Shown here piece after piece: positions 1-5,507 of a stretch of DNA of 5,507 nt. The notes below the pieces were generated by a model. That model was not told where the DNA came from and made no database searches. It saw only the letters and a program-made list of their open reading frames with translations. Made by a program: the position numbers and the translations under genes. Position 1 is the first letter of the stretch, and each line of letters starts with the position of its first letter. Source of the stretch: Cytophagales bacterium (GTDB lineage: Bacteria > Bacteroidota > Bacteroidia > Cytophagales > Cyclobacteriaceae); contig JAJCYK010000205.1 in the NCBI GenBank assembly GCA_029262935.1, positions 1 through 5,507 of the forward strand, in the 5' to 3' direction.

Positions 1-648
1 TCAGGTGATCCCTTCAATAGCATGGTTCAATTGGAATATGAACAAGGCATTCCAAGAAATCCTTTAATCAATGCCGGTGCCTTGGTAATTGCTGACATGT
101 TGTGTTCGACACTGAAACGACCTAAGGAGGACTTTCTGCAGTTCGCGCGAAAACTGGCGGGCACTGACTCTTTGGATTACAATCATGCCGTAGCGCATTC
201 TGAAAGAAAATTTGGTCATCGCAACGCCGCCTTGGTTAATTTGATGAAAGCTTTTGATAACATTCACAATCCCGTGGAGGACGTGCTAGACTTTTACTTC
301 CACCAGTGTAGTTTGGAAATGAACTGCGAGGAGTTAGCCAATACGTTTTTGGTATTCGCCAATCAAGGCAAAGTATTGCCTACTGGGGAATCCATTATTT
401 CTAAAGCGCAAAGCAAAAGGATAAACGCGCTGATGCAAACCTGCGGATTTTATGATGAAGCTGGAGAATTTAGCTTTAGGGTAGGACTTCCGGGAAAAAG
501 CGGGGTGGGAGGTGGCATCGCGGCAGTTCACCCGGGCTATTACAGCGTAGCCGTTTGGAGTCCAAGACTCAATGCTAAAGGGAATTCACTTCTCGGCATG
601 AAAGCTTTGGAATTGCTAACCACCAAATCGGGTCTGTCCATATTTTAA
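1..648 (+). CDS. glsA: Glutaminase, C-terminal 215 residues (5' end outside the window)
   Basis: This is a serine-dependent glutaminase of the beta-lactamase-like fold, which hydrolyses L-glutamine to glutamate and ammonia in the cytoplasm. The reading frame is open from base 1, beginning SGDPFNSMVQLEYEQG, a hallmark of the family, so the ATG at position 22 is internal and not the start. If fragment residue 1 is set to residue 94 of the roughly 308-residue E. coli enzymes, all known glutamine-contacting residues fall in place: Asn24 (in INAGA), Glu68 and Asn75 (in SERKFGHRN), Tyr99 (in DFYFHQCS), Tyr151 (in CGFYD) and Val169 (in KSGVGGG). The C-terminus also ends at the expected length. The catalytic Ser-x-x-Lys lies in the missing part, so activity cannot be fully judged, but the visible part is intact. 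The next gene starts 10 bases after the stop, suggesting cotranscription. Confidence 0.96.
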   Translation, partial: SGDPFNSMVQLEYEQGIPRNPLINAGALVIADMLCSTLKRPKEDFLQFARKLAGTDSLDYNHAVAHSERKFGHRNAALVNLMKAFDNIHNPVEDVLDFYFHQCSLEMNCEELANTFLVFANQGKVLPTGESIISKAQSKRINALMQTCGFYDEAGEFSFRVGLPGKSGVGGGIAAVHPGYYSVAVWSPRLNAKGNSLLGMKALELLTTKSGLSIF

Positions 649-658
649 TTGTAAAGGC

Positions 659-1165
659 ATGTATGTAAGTCGTATTACTTTGGTCTCGGTGCTTTTTTGC
701 TTTGGCATATTCTCATGCACCCCACCAGAAACCCCTCTTGATAAAGACGAGGCAGCCAATCCAGAACGGATGGCCGTGTTGGAGTTACAAAAAGAGTACG
801 AGGAGGGTTGGTTGGCCATGGACGAAGCCAAGATCTTGGCAGTATTTGAGGAAGATGCCTCCATTCAGCCTGGGACTCTAAACCCGGTTCAAGGAAAAGA
901 AAACCTACGGGCATTTTGGTTTCCCAATGATAGTTCAGTTACAGAAATTTTAGCCTTCCGTACCAACCTGCTTACCTTAAAAATGGTTGAAAACCATCTG
1001 GTTACGACACACGAAACTTACTTAGATTGGAACTATACTAAGGATTCGCTACACTTTGGCAACATTCAAAAAGGGGTAAGTACCACCATATTTAGAAAAC
1101 AAGAAGATGAGTCCTGGAAAATGTGGAAAAAGATCTGGACAGATACTGAAATAACCAAGAAATAA
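659..1165 (+). CDS. Lipoprotein with NTF2/SnoaL-like (DUF4440-type) domain
   Basis: This is a 168-residue predicted lipoprotein. Residues 1-19 form a short signal peptide (one Arg, then a hydrophobic stretch) ending in a lipobox-like IFS before Cys20, the likely lipidated residue. Phe at the second lipobox position is unusual but tolerated. After an acidic, Pro-rich linker (about 21-37), residues 38-162 resemble the cone-shaped NTF2-like fold: an N-terminal helix with the pattern Y-x-x-G-W-x-x-x-D (47-55), then FEEDASIQPG with a QGKENL turn (63-83), and a Trp-rich final strand (153-160). Such domains bind small ligands or act as enzymes, but no substrate can be inferred. The ATG at 659 is the only start that keeps the signal peptide. 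An AAAGG lies just two bases before it, too close to act as a normal ribosome site. It sits 10 bases after glsA and 5 bases before the cupin gene. Confidence 0.8.
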   Translation: MYVSRITLVSVLFCFGIFSCTPPETPLDKDEAANPERMAVLELQKEYEEGWLAMDEAKILAVFEEDASIQPGTLNPVQGKENLRAFWFPNDSSVTEILAFRTNLLTLKMVENHLVTTHETYLDWNYTKDSLHFGNIQKGVSTTIFRKQEDESWKMWKKIWTDTEITKK

Positions 1166-1170
1166 AGTTT

Positions 1171-1530
1171 ATGGTTGAAAAGATCAATTGGGATGACGTA
1201 CCTCAAGAACAGGTAAACCCCTCGATGATAAGGCAAATGATTTACGGCGAGAAGGTCATGATCGCAAAAATGAAATTCAAGGATGGTTTCGTGGTGCCTT
1301 TACATCATCATGAAAACGAGCAGATTACTCAAGTGACTAAAGTGACCATGCGTTTTTGGTTTGGAGAAGACCGCCAACAAGTCATGGACCTTGATGCCGG
1401 TGAATCTGTGGTAATCCCCGCTAACCTTCCTCATGAAGCACTAATGATAGGTGAGGTTGAGGAAACAGATACCTGGGCTCCGCCTCGAACAGATTGGTTG
1501 GATGGCAGCGACAGTTATTTGAGAAAGTAG
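1171..1530 (+). CDS. Small single-domain cupin protein, KdgF-like metal site
   Basis: This 119-residue protein is a single conserved beta-barrel (cupin) domain with no signal peptide, so it is probably cytoplasmic. Cupin motif 1 spans residues 39-62, with His45 and His47 in PLHHHENEQI; Gln51 stands where many cupins have the metal-binding Glu. Motif 2 is GESVVIPANLPH (77-88), with His88 as the fourth ligand. A His-His-Gln-His set is known from KdgF, a cupin acting on uronate sugars, and related uncharacterised cupins. The C-terminal APPRTDWLDGSDSYLR is typical of this small-cupin group. The usual Gly closing motif 1 (as in VLEG) is replaced here by Val58 (VTKV). Bound metal and substrate are unknown, and no sugar-degradation genes are nearby, so the KdgF resemblance is to the site only. 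It is the last gene of the first closely spaced set; a 263-base gap follows. Confidence 0.85.
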   Translation: MVEKINWDDVPQEQVNPSMIRQMIYGEKVMIAKMKFKDGFVVPLHHHENEQITQVTKVTMRFWFGEDRQQVMDLDAGESVVIPANLPHEALMIGEVEETDTWAPPRTDWLDGSDSYLRK

Positions 1531-1793
1531 CGGTGCCACATTGAAAAAAGTAATGACAAGATCTAAAATAACATTTTGGGTAGGTTTTCGTATCTATTTT
1601 GAAGCAGAGGGTTGGGGACTTGTTTAAGAGATGTTTGAAAGGTAATGCTAGAAGAATGTCCGGATTCACTGGAAGCTAGCGAACTACACAATCACAATTT
1701 ACTTCGCCTAGCTGGAAGTCCAGGATATAATAACTTACATGAGCTGCGAGCCAAATTGGGGAAATAATTGATAAAAAGAAGAATTGACAAAAC
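1531..1793. other. Intergenic gap, possibly holding gene remnants
   Basis: This is the longest stretch in the window without a clear gene and separates the cupin gene from the acetyltransferase gene. It holds two short plus-strand open frames: one from ATG at 1553 (or TTG at 1541) to the TAA at 1625-1627, giving MTRSKITFWVGFRIYF and a few more residues, and a 40-codon one at 1645-1767 listed separately. Neither has a recognisable product or a good ribosome site. The low-grade open frames broken by stops look more like a decayed gene than a designed regulatory region. I found no convincing TAnnTTTG promoter or hairpin-plus-T terminator in it, though a promoter for the downstream genes would be expected here if they are a separate unit. 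Confidence 0.5.
1645..1767 (+). CDS. Possible 40-residue small ORF or gene remnant, function unknown
   Basis: An ATG at 1645 opens 40 codons ending at TAA 1765-1767, 26 bases before the acetyltransferase gene. The peptide begins MLEECPDSLEASELHNHN and ends with LHELRAKLGK. It is polar, without membrane segment or signal peptide, and its composition (Leu, Glu, Arg, Lys, with a helical-looking tail) is more protein-like than most chance frames. A TGA lies in frame three codons upstream, so it is not simply the tail of a longer intact frame. The preceding bases contain AAAGG at 1638-1642, only 2 bases from the ATG, which is too near for a standard ribosome site. I do not recognise it. It could be a real small protein, the C-terminal remnant of a lost gene, or chance. 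Confidence 0.25.
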   Translation: MLEECPDSLEASELHNHNLLRLAGSPGYNNLHELRAKLGK

Positions 1794-2339
1794 ATGAAGC
1801 ATCCGCTTGAAACCAATCGCCTGCAATTAGAAGAAATCACACCTGATCATCTGGAGCTGTTCTTCAAATTACATTCGTGTCCTGAGGTAGATGAGTTCAA
1901 TACCATGGGCATACCCACCAGCACCGAGACCACCGCAGAAATTTTGAAGCCGGCCCTGGACGATCAGCTTAATGAAACCCGTAGTAAATATTGCTGGGCG
2001 GTCTATCGAAAAAGCGACGGGGTCTTTATTGGAGAAGCCGGATTCAGCAACTCCGGTCCCAAATACAAATGTGGAGGAATGCATTATTTACTTATGCCTG
2101 AACAGTGGGGCCAGGGATATGCCACGGAAATTGCCAAAGGGCTTATTGAGTTCGGTTTTATGGAGTTGAACTTGCATCGGATTGAGGCTGGGGTGGCCAC
2201 CGAAAACCTTGCTTCGATCCGGGTTATGGAAAAAGCAGGCATGCAAAGAGAAGGGCGGCGACGTAAAATATTGCCGATTCGAGGGGAGTGGGTAGACAAC
2301 TACCACTATGCTATTTTGGAATCTGACCCAAGAAATTAA
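1794..2339 (+). CDS. GNAT-family N-acetyltransferase, RimJ/RimL type
   Basis: This 181-residue cytoplasmic enzyme would transfer an acetyl group from acetyl-CoA to an amine. It opens with the subgroup's usual ETNRLQLEEITPDHLELFF (6-24). The central strand WAVYRKSDGVFIGEAGF (68-84) precedes HYLLMPEQWGQGYATE (97-112), which holds the acetyl-CoA pyrophosphate loop Q104-W-G-Q-G-Y-A110. HRIEAGVATENLASIRVMEKAGM (128-150) contains the conserved Asn138 and the Glu-Lys-Ala-Gly-Met end of motif B. The final strand (164-175) closes the fold. Length and domain order are normal. RimJ and RimL acetylate ribosomal protein N-termini, but most relatives act on other amines or antibiotics, so the substrate stays open. 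The upstream bases are A-rich without a clear Shine-Dalgarno sequence. The next gene begins 4 bases after the stop, pointing to cotranscription with the lipoprotein and VOC genes. Confidence 0.92.
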   Translation: MKHPLETNRLQLEEITPDHLELFFKLHSCPEVDEFNTMGIPTSTETTAEILKPALDDQLNETRSKYCWAVYRKSDGVFIGEAGFSNSGPKYKCGGMHYLLMPEQWGQGYATEIAKGLIEFGFMELNLHRIEAGVATENLASIRVMEKAGMQREGRRRKILPIRGEWVDNYHYAILESDPRN

Positions 2340-2343
2340 TACT

Positions 2344-2823
2344 ATGAAACAGTTACTTACAGCAATCGTGTTACTTTGGGCGGCTGCAGCGTGTACCTCG
2401 GAACCCGAAACTGGAGAATTTTCAAAAGAGCAAGTGGTCCAAGAAGTGACCGCAATGCTCAAAACCTATCATCACGCTATGGAAGTTGGAGGTTTAGCTG
2501 CAGAATTTGACTATCTAGATCAATCAGCGGACTTTTTTTGGGTACCACCTGGTTACGAATCTGCCTTAGATTATGATAGTGTGGCCACCATATTAAGAGC
2601 CAATGATAAGTCGTTGTCCAAAATAGTCCTGCGGTGGGATAGTTTAAAGGTAACGGCGTTACGGGCAGACTTGGCACAGTATTATGGTACGATTCTATCC
2701 AGTATGACGGATACTGCACAGGTTACTACCAGAGCCAAACTAGTTGAGACGGGGCTCATTATCAAAAGAGCCGATGGGTGGAAGTTACTCAATGGACAAA
2801 GTGCCTTTTTTTCGATTCCTTGA
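2344..2823 (+). CDS. Second lipoprotein with NTF2-like domain
   Basis: This is a 159-residue predicted lipoprotein. An in-frame ATG at 2308 would add 12 residues inside the acetyltransferase gene, but the ATG at 2344 is preferred because it puts a classical signal peptide (MKQLLTAIVLLWAAAAC) at the N-terminus; Cys17 is the likely lipidated residue. After a short Ser/Glu linker, residues 28-155 fit an NTF2-like fold: a helix with QVVQEVTAMLKTYHHAME (30-47), a LDQSADFFWVPPGYES turn (58-73), a middle helix (about 78-91) and a last strand with DGWKLLNGQSAFF (144-156). It shares the layout but little sequence with the lipoprotein at 659-1165, so the two are not a recent duplication. No catalytic residue can be named. 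It is packed between the acetyltransferase gene (4-base gap) and the VOC gene (2-base gap), so translational coupling is likely. Confidence 0.8.
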   Translation: MKQLLTAIVLLWAAAACTSEPETGEFSKEQVVQEVTAMLKTYHHAMEVGGLAAEFDYLDQSADFFWVPPGYESALDYDSVATILRANDKSLSKIVLRWDSLKVTALRADLAQYYGTILSSMTDTAQVTTRAKLVETGLIIKRADGWKLLNGQSAFFSIP

Positions 2824-2825
2824 TA

Positions 2826-3275
2826 ATGCGTTACGTTCATACCAATATCATAAGTAGGGACTGGCAAAAGTTAGCGGAATTTTATGAAAACGTTTTTAAC
2901 TGTAAACGGGTGCCTCCTGCGCGCGATCAGGGTGGTGATTGGTTGTCTGTAGGTACGGGCGTGCCTGATGCCACCTTAAAAGGGGTCCACTTACGCCTCC
3001 CAGGTTATGATGATCACGGTCCCACACTTGAGATTTACAGCTATGGTCACATGCTAGACAAGTTACCGGCAGCAGCCAACCGTCAAGGGTTGGGGCATTT
3101 AGCCTTCCAGGTTTCTAATGTGGAACAAGTATTGAAACAAGTGATCCAAAACGAGGGAAAAGCGCTGGGGCAAGTATCGAGCTACAGCATTCCCGATCAA
3201 GGCCTTTTAACCTTCGTTTATTGCTGTGACCCTGAAAATAATATAATTGAATTGCAAAATTGGGATCGGAGCTAA
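2826..3275 (+). CDS. VOC-superfamily protein (glyoxalase/bleomycin-resistance fold)
   Basis: This 149-residue protein carries two beta-alpha-beta-beta-beta modules of the vicinal oxygen chelate fold. All four positions usually used to bind the metal are filled: His5 (RYVHTNI), Glu69 (PTLEIYSY), His91 (GLGHLAFQV) and Glu142 (NIIELQNW), so it is likely a working metal-dependent enzyme and not a degenerate relative. The DPENNIIEL ending is characteristic. Family members include glyoxalase I, methylmalonyl-CoA epimerase, dioxygenases and fosfomycin-resistance enzymes; the sequence alone does not pick one. The start at 2826 is preferred over an in-frame ATG at 2778 because it places the first beta strand and His5 at the normal distance from the N-terminus and avoids a 46-base overlap with the preceding gene. 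There is no signal peptide. It is last in its set and ends 10 bases before the convergent amidase gene. Confidence 0.88.
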   Translation: MRYVHTNIISRDWQKLAEFYENVFNCKRVPPARDQGGDWLSVGTGVPDATLKGVHLRLPGYDDHGPTLEIYSYGHMLDKLPAAANRQGLGHLAFQVSNVEQVLKQVIQNEGKALGQVSSYSIPDQGLLTFVYCCDPENNIIELQNWDRS

Positions 3276-3285
3276 CGATCATAAA

Positions 3286-4905
3286 TTAAGGCAGCTTCAG
3301 CGTAGATAAAAACTGCGGCACCTCCCGAGGCCCTCTTGCTTGTTCAAAAGCATACGCCATGGCAATCAACTCTGGTTCTTTGTAGGCACCAGCAAACAGG
3401 CTCATTCCTACTGGAAGGCCATGGACATACCCTGCAGTTACAGTAATATTAGGATAACCAGCTCTAGCAGCAGGAGAGGAGGATCCTCCTCCAAAATGGT
3501 CTCCGTTAACTACATCTATAGGCCATGCAGGGCCTCCCGTTGGTGCAATGATGGCATCCAATTGATGCTCTGCTAAGGTAGCATCAATTCCTTCCTCTCT
3601 GGATAATCGCAATATCTTCTTTAGTGCCTCTTGATATTCAGGTTCATCTAAGTCACCCTTTTCCTGTGACAGCTTTAATATTTCTTGTTCGAAATATGGC
3701 ATTGATTCATCTCGATGCTTCTCATTAAATTCAATCACTTCCTGCAACGATTTCATTGGTGCCTCAGGCCCTAAGCTTGCCAGGTATTTATTGACACCAT
3801 CTTTGAACTCATAAAGTAAAACATCATACCCGGAACGGCCGTAGTCGTTGTTGGTTTTAATTTCTATAGGATCAATTACCTCCGCGCCGGCGGTTCTTAA
3901 AACCTCCAGGGTATTTTCGAATATCCGATCTACTTTTTCATGAAATCCTAAAGCACTTCGCATTAAGCCCAGACGCTTTCCTTTTAGTCCATTTACGTCC
4001 AGATATTGAGAATAATCAATATTTGATCTTCCAACACTTTCTTCGGTTGTTTTGTCCTCCGCATCGATGCCTGTAAGTGGCCCTAGTAAAGCCACTGCAT
4101 CCGCCACGGTGCGTCCCATGGGTCCCGCAGTATCTTGGGTATGACTGATGGGTATGATACCAGAACGACTCCAGAGGCCCACCGTTGGTTTGATGCCTAC
4201 GACACCATTGGCAGAGGCTGGGCAAACAATAGAACCATTGGTTTCCGTACCAATGGTAATGGCGCACAGGTTGCCAGAAACGGCCGCACCACTGCCTGAA
4301 CTAGATCCACAAGGATTTCGATCCAACGCATAGGGGTTTCTTGTTTGTCGTCCACGACCGCTCCAGCCGCTACTTGATCGTTCGGATCGAAAATTTGCCC
4401 ATTCACTTAGATTGGTTTTACCCAGCAAAATGGCTCCAGCTTCCCGTAGTTGGTTTACAATAAACGCATCTTTGGGGGCCTTTGAGCCCATTAGAGCCAA
4501 AGTCCCGGCTGTGGTCATCATCTTATCACCAGTATTGATATTATCTTTTATCATGACCGGAATGCCGTGCAAAGGGCCTCGTACTTTACCATCGGCTCTT
4601 TCCTGATCCAGTTGGTCAGCAATATTTAGGGCATCTGGGTTGACCTCAATAACGCTGTTAAGTCCTTCCTTATCCACTTGCTCAATCCGTTGCAGGTACA
4701 ATTCTGCAATGCTTCTAGCAGTTTGTGAGCCGTCTTCCATAGACGCTCTGAGCTGCACAACCGTATGTTCCTCCAGGATAAAGGAACCTCCCGCTTCTTC
4801 TTCCTGTCCTGTAGATGTATTGGTGTCAGGGGCGCAAGCAGAAAAGCCTAAAGTTGAAAGAGCAGAGCCTAATGCTCCATATTGTAGAAAGTTTCGACGT
4901 CTCAT
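3286..4905 (-). CDS. Exported amidase-signature enzyme, predicted Tat lipoprotein, peptide-amidase-like
   Basis: This is a 539-residue Ser-Ser-Lys hydrolase of the amidase signature family, which cleaves carboxamides to acid and ammonia or amine. The N-terminus [16 protein letters not shown] has a twin-arginine motif (R3-R4-N-F-L) and a hydrophobic stretch ending FSA before Cys24, so it is probably exported folded and then lipid-anchored. The catalytic lysine is Lys120 ([10 protein letters not shown]). The signature region [12 protein letters not shown] to [12 protein letters not shown] (200-230) supplies Ser201 and the nucleophile Ser225, with the family's usual 24-residue spacing. GSIVCPA replaces the GSIRxP of the classical pattern. 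Size, export and the GTET(D/N)GS..CPA segment recall the secreted peptide amidase of Stenotrophomonas, which deamidates peptide C-termini. This is a resemblance only; fatty-amide, aryl or other amides are possible. Membership in GatA proper is unlikely because of the export signal. The gene faces the preceding six genes and diverges from the S9 peptidase gene. Confidence 0.93.
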   Translation of the reverse strand: MRRRNFLQYGALGSALSTLGFSACAPDTNTSTGQEEEAGGSFILEEHTVVQLRASMEDGSQTARSIAELYLQRIEQVDKEGLNSVIEVNPDALNIADQLDQERADGKVRGPLHGIPVMIKDNINTGDKMMTTAGTLALMGSKAPKDAFIVNQLREAGAILLGKTNLSEWANFRSERSSSGWSGRGRQTRNPYALDRNPCGSSSGSGAAVSGNLCAITIGTETNGSIVCPASANGVVGIKPTVGLWSRSGIIPISHTQDTAGPMGRTVADAVALLGPLTGIDAEDKTTEESVGRSNIDYSQYLDVNGLKGKRLGLMRSALGFHEKVDRIFENTLEVLRTAGAEVIDPIEIKTNNDYGRSGYDVLLYEFKDGVNKYLASLGPEAPMKSLQEVIEFNEKHRDESMPYFEQEILKLSQEKGDLDEPEYQEALKKILRLSREEGIDATLAEHQLDAIIAPTGGPAWPIDVVNGDHFGGGSSSPAARAGYPNITVTAGYVHGLPVGMSLFAGAYKEPELIAMAYAFEQARGPREVPQFLSTLKLP

Positions 4906-4951
4906 TGTAGCTTAAGATTTTCTATAAGTTCGCAATCATCAGAGAACTTCC

Positions 4952-4982
4952 CAAATATCTTTCCCAATAGCAATTGGGCAAA
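4952..4982 (-). promoter_or_regulatory. Bacteroidetes-type promoter for the amidase gene
   Basis: Read on the minus strand, TTTG (4982-4979) is followed after 19 bases by GATATTTG (4959-4952), which matches TAnnTTTG except at its first base. This spacing fits the known Bacteroidetes housekeeping promoter. Transcription would begin near 4945, leaving a leader of about 40 bases before the ATG at 4905. The leader shows no Shine-Dalgarno sequence, as is usual in this phylum. Confidence 0.45.
4963..4978. repeat. Perfect 6-base inverted repeat, possible operator
   Basis: CCCAAT-AGCA-ATTGGG is a perfect 6-base inverted repeat with a 4-base centre. It lies wholly within the spacer between the two promoter boxes proposed for the amidase gene and just upstream of the boxes proposed for the divergent peptidase gene. 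That position would suit a repressor site or a shared regulator. A repeat this short is expected by chance now and then in 131 bases, so the functional reading is weak. Confidence 0.3.
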
Positions 4983-4984
4983 AC

Positions 4985-5013
4985 TTGTGATCCCTATCAA
5001 AATTCTTAATTTG
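4985..5013 (+). promoter_or_regulatory. Candidate promoter for the S9 peptidase gene
   Basis: TTG at 4985-4987 is followed after 18 bases by TTAATTTG at 5006-5013, one mismatch from TAnnTTTG. Transcription would start near 5020, leaving a leader of under 20 bases before the ATG at 5037. The match is weaker than for the opposing amidase promoter, and no ribosome-binding site is visible in the leader. Confidence 0.3.
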
Positions 5014-5036
5014 CAGCCCGTGTAACTTCAAAAATC

Positions 5037-5507
5037 ATGAAAAAAGCTGCCCTCCTACTTACCTTACTATTAATTCTATCCAGCCTGGGATTACGGGGAC
5101 AAAAAAGATCCTTACAGGTTGATGACTACTTTGCCATAAAAAATGTTCGCGATCCTCAAATAAGCCCTGATGGCAAATGGGTAGCTTATACCGTGACCAG
5201 TCGGTCTTTAAAAGAAGACAAGTCTGAAACGCGCATATGGATGGTGAGTAAAAACGGGGGTGAACCCCTGCCTATGACGGCCAAAGGAAGCTCCGCCAGC
5301 CGTCCCCGTTGGAGTCCTGATGGCAAGTACCTGGGCTTTATTGCCAGCAGAAATAAGGGTAAATCCCAGGTTTGGAGATTGAACCTTCAAGGAGGTGAAG
5401 CAGAACAAATTACTTTTGCCAAGCAGGGAGTTGGTGGGTTTTGGTGGTCCCCAGATAGTAAAAATATCTTGTTGCGAATTAAGGATAAAAAGGATACCAA
5501 CGCTAAA
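5037..5507 (+). CDS. Secreted S9-family (prolyl oligopeptidase-like) peptidase, N-terminal 157 residues
   Basis: The frame is open from ATG 5037 to the window edge with no stop, so only the N-terminus is seen. Residues 1-22 are a signal peptide: MKK, then a Leu-rich core (LLLTLLLILSSLGL), with cleavage plausible around RGQ at 20-22. The rest is the start of a WD40-like (PD40) beta-propeller: DPQISPDGKWVAYTV (39-53), PRWSPDGKYLGFIAS (90-104) and GFWWSPDSKNILL (134-146) are three successive blades with the repeat W/I-S-P-D-G/S-K. This, with LQVDDYFAIKNVRDP near the start, is the usual beginning of S9 acylaminoacyl/dipeptidyl peptidases, whose Ser-Asp-His hydrolase domain follows the propeller and would lie beyond the window. 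Exported S9 enzymes trim peptides, often at proline or from the N-terminus. A TolB-like propeller without a peptidase domain is the main alternative. Confidence 0.85.
   Translation, partial: MKKAALLLTLLLILSSLGLRGQKRSLQVDDYFAIKNVRDPQISPDGKWVAYTVTSRSLKEDKSETRIWMVSKNGGEPLPMTAKGSSASRPRWSPDGKYLGFIASRNKGKSQVWRLNLQGGEAEQITFAKQGVGGFWWSPDSKNILLRIKDKKDTNAK

Noticed and set aside
1421..1669. Minus-strand 82-codon frame reaching into the intergenic gap
   Set aside because: It is mostly the antisense of the cupin gene, is rich in Cys and His with no recognisable pattern, and has no ribosome site or promoter.
1712..1723. Short hairpin CTGGA-AG-TCCAG in the intergenic gap
   Set aside because: The 2-base loop is too tight for the full stem, no T run follows, and it lies inside the candidate 40-codon frame.
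2308..2343. Upstream in-frame ATG for the second NTF2-like lipoprotein
   Set aside because: It would place 12 polar or mixed residues before the signal peptide and overlap the acetyltransferase gene. The ATG at 2344 gives a normal lipoprotein signal.
659..2823. The two NTF2-like lipoproteins as a tandem duplication
   Set aside because: They share only general layout. No extended residue matches are visible on inspection and their signal peptides and domain ends differ.
2778..2825. Upstream in-frame ATG for the VOC gene
   Set aside because: It overlaps the preceding gene by 46 bases and adds 16 residues before the first beta strand. The ATG at 2826 puts the metal ligand at the usual His5.
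3264..3280. GATCG / CGATC hairpin with a 7-base loop as a bidirectional terminator
   Set aside because: The stem is only 5 base pairs and no T run directly follows it on either strand.
3560..3589. Perfect 9-base inverted repeat AATTGATGC / GCATCAATT with a 12-base spacer
   Set aside because: It lies inside the amidase gene and is explained by its codons. One such repeat is not surprising by chance in 5.5 kb.
4234..4257. 8-base inverted repeat ACCATTGG / CCAATGGT
   Set aside because: It arises from the codons for Thr-Ile-Gly and Thr-Asn-Gly in the conserved amidase signature, so protein constraint explains it.
3340..4915. Plus-strand open frames opposite the amidase gene
   Set aside because: They are mirror frames of a clear 539-residue enzyme with intact catalytic residues, and their translations show no protein-like features.

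Overview
The window looks like ordinary chromosomal DNA from a member of the Bacteroidota (a Flavobacteriia- or Cytophagia-type genome). The reasons are start sites that mostly lack Shine-Dalgarno sequences, promoter-like boxes of the Bacteroidetes type (TTTG, about 19 bases, then TAnnTTTG) in the only divergent intergenic region, several lipoproteins, and the character of the proteins. This placement is inferred from style. There is no rRNA or marker gene here to confirm it.

Layout. Positions 1-3275 hold six plus-strand genes. The first three are the C-terminal two thirds of a glutaminase (glsA), an NTF2/SnoaL-like lipoprotein and a small cupin protein, separated by 10 and 5 bases. After a 263-base gap with only a doubtful 40-codon ORF, the next three are a RimJ/RimL-type GNAT acetyltransferase, a second NTF2-like lipoprotein and a VOC (glyoxalase-fold) protein, separated by 4 and 2 bases. 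Each set of three looks like one transcription unit. A minus-strand gene converges on them after only 10 bases: a 539-residue amidase-signature enzyme with a twin-arginine signal and a lipobox. It diverges from the last gene, the N-terminal part of a secreted S9-family prolyl-oligopeptidase-like peptidase that runs off the right edge. The 131-base divergent region carries promoter-like boxes for both genes and a small inverted repeat inside the amidase promoter spacer.

How the genes may work together. Three enzymes act on amide or peptide bonds: cytoplasmic glutaminase, an exported lipid-anchored amidase and an exported peptidase. This would suit use of peptides and amides as nitrogen and carbon sources, but only adjacency supports the link. 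The acetyltransferase, NTF2-like lipoproteins, cupin and VOC protein have recognisable folds but no substrate that can be read from sequence.

I found no RNA gene, CRISPR array, insertion sequence, phage gene or defence system, and nothing here makes a convincing case for a new biological system. The points most worth a second look are the decayed-looking gap at 1531-1793, the inverted repeat in the amidase promoter, and the parallel three-gene arrangements.
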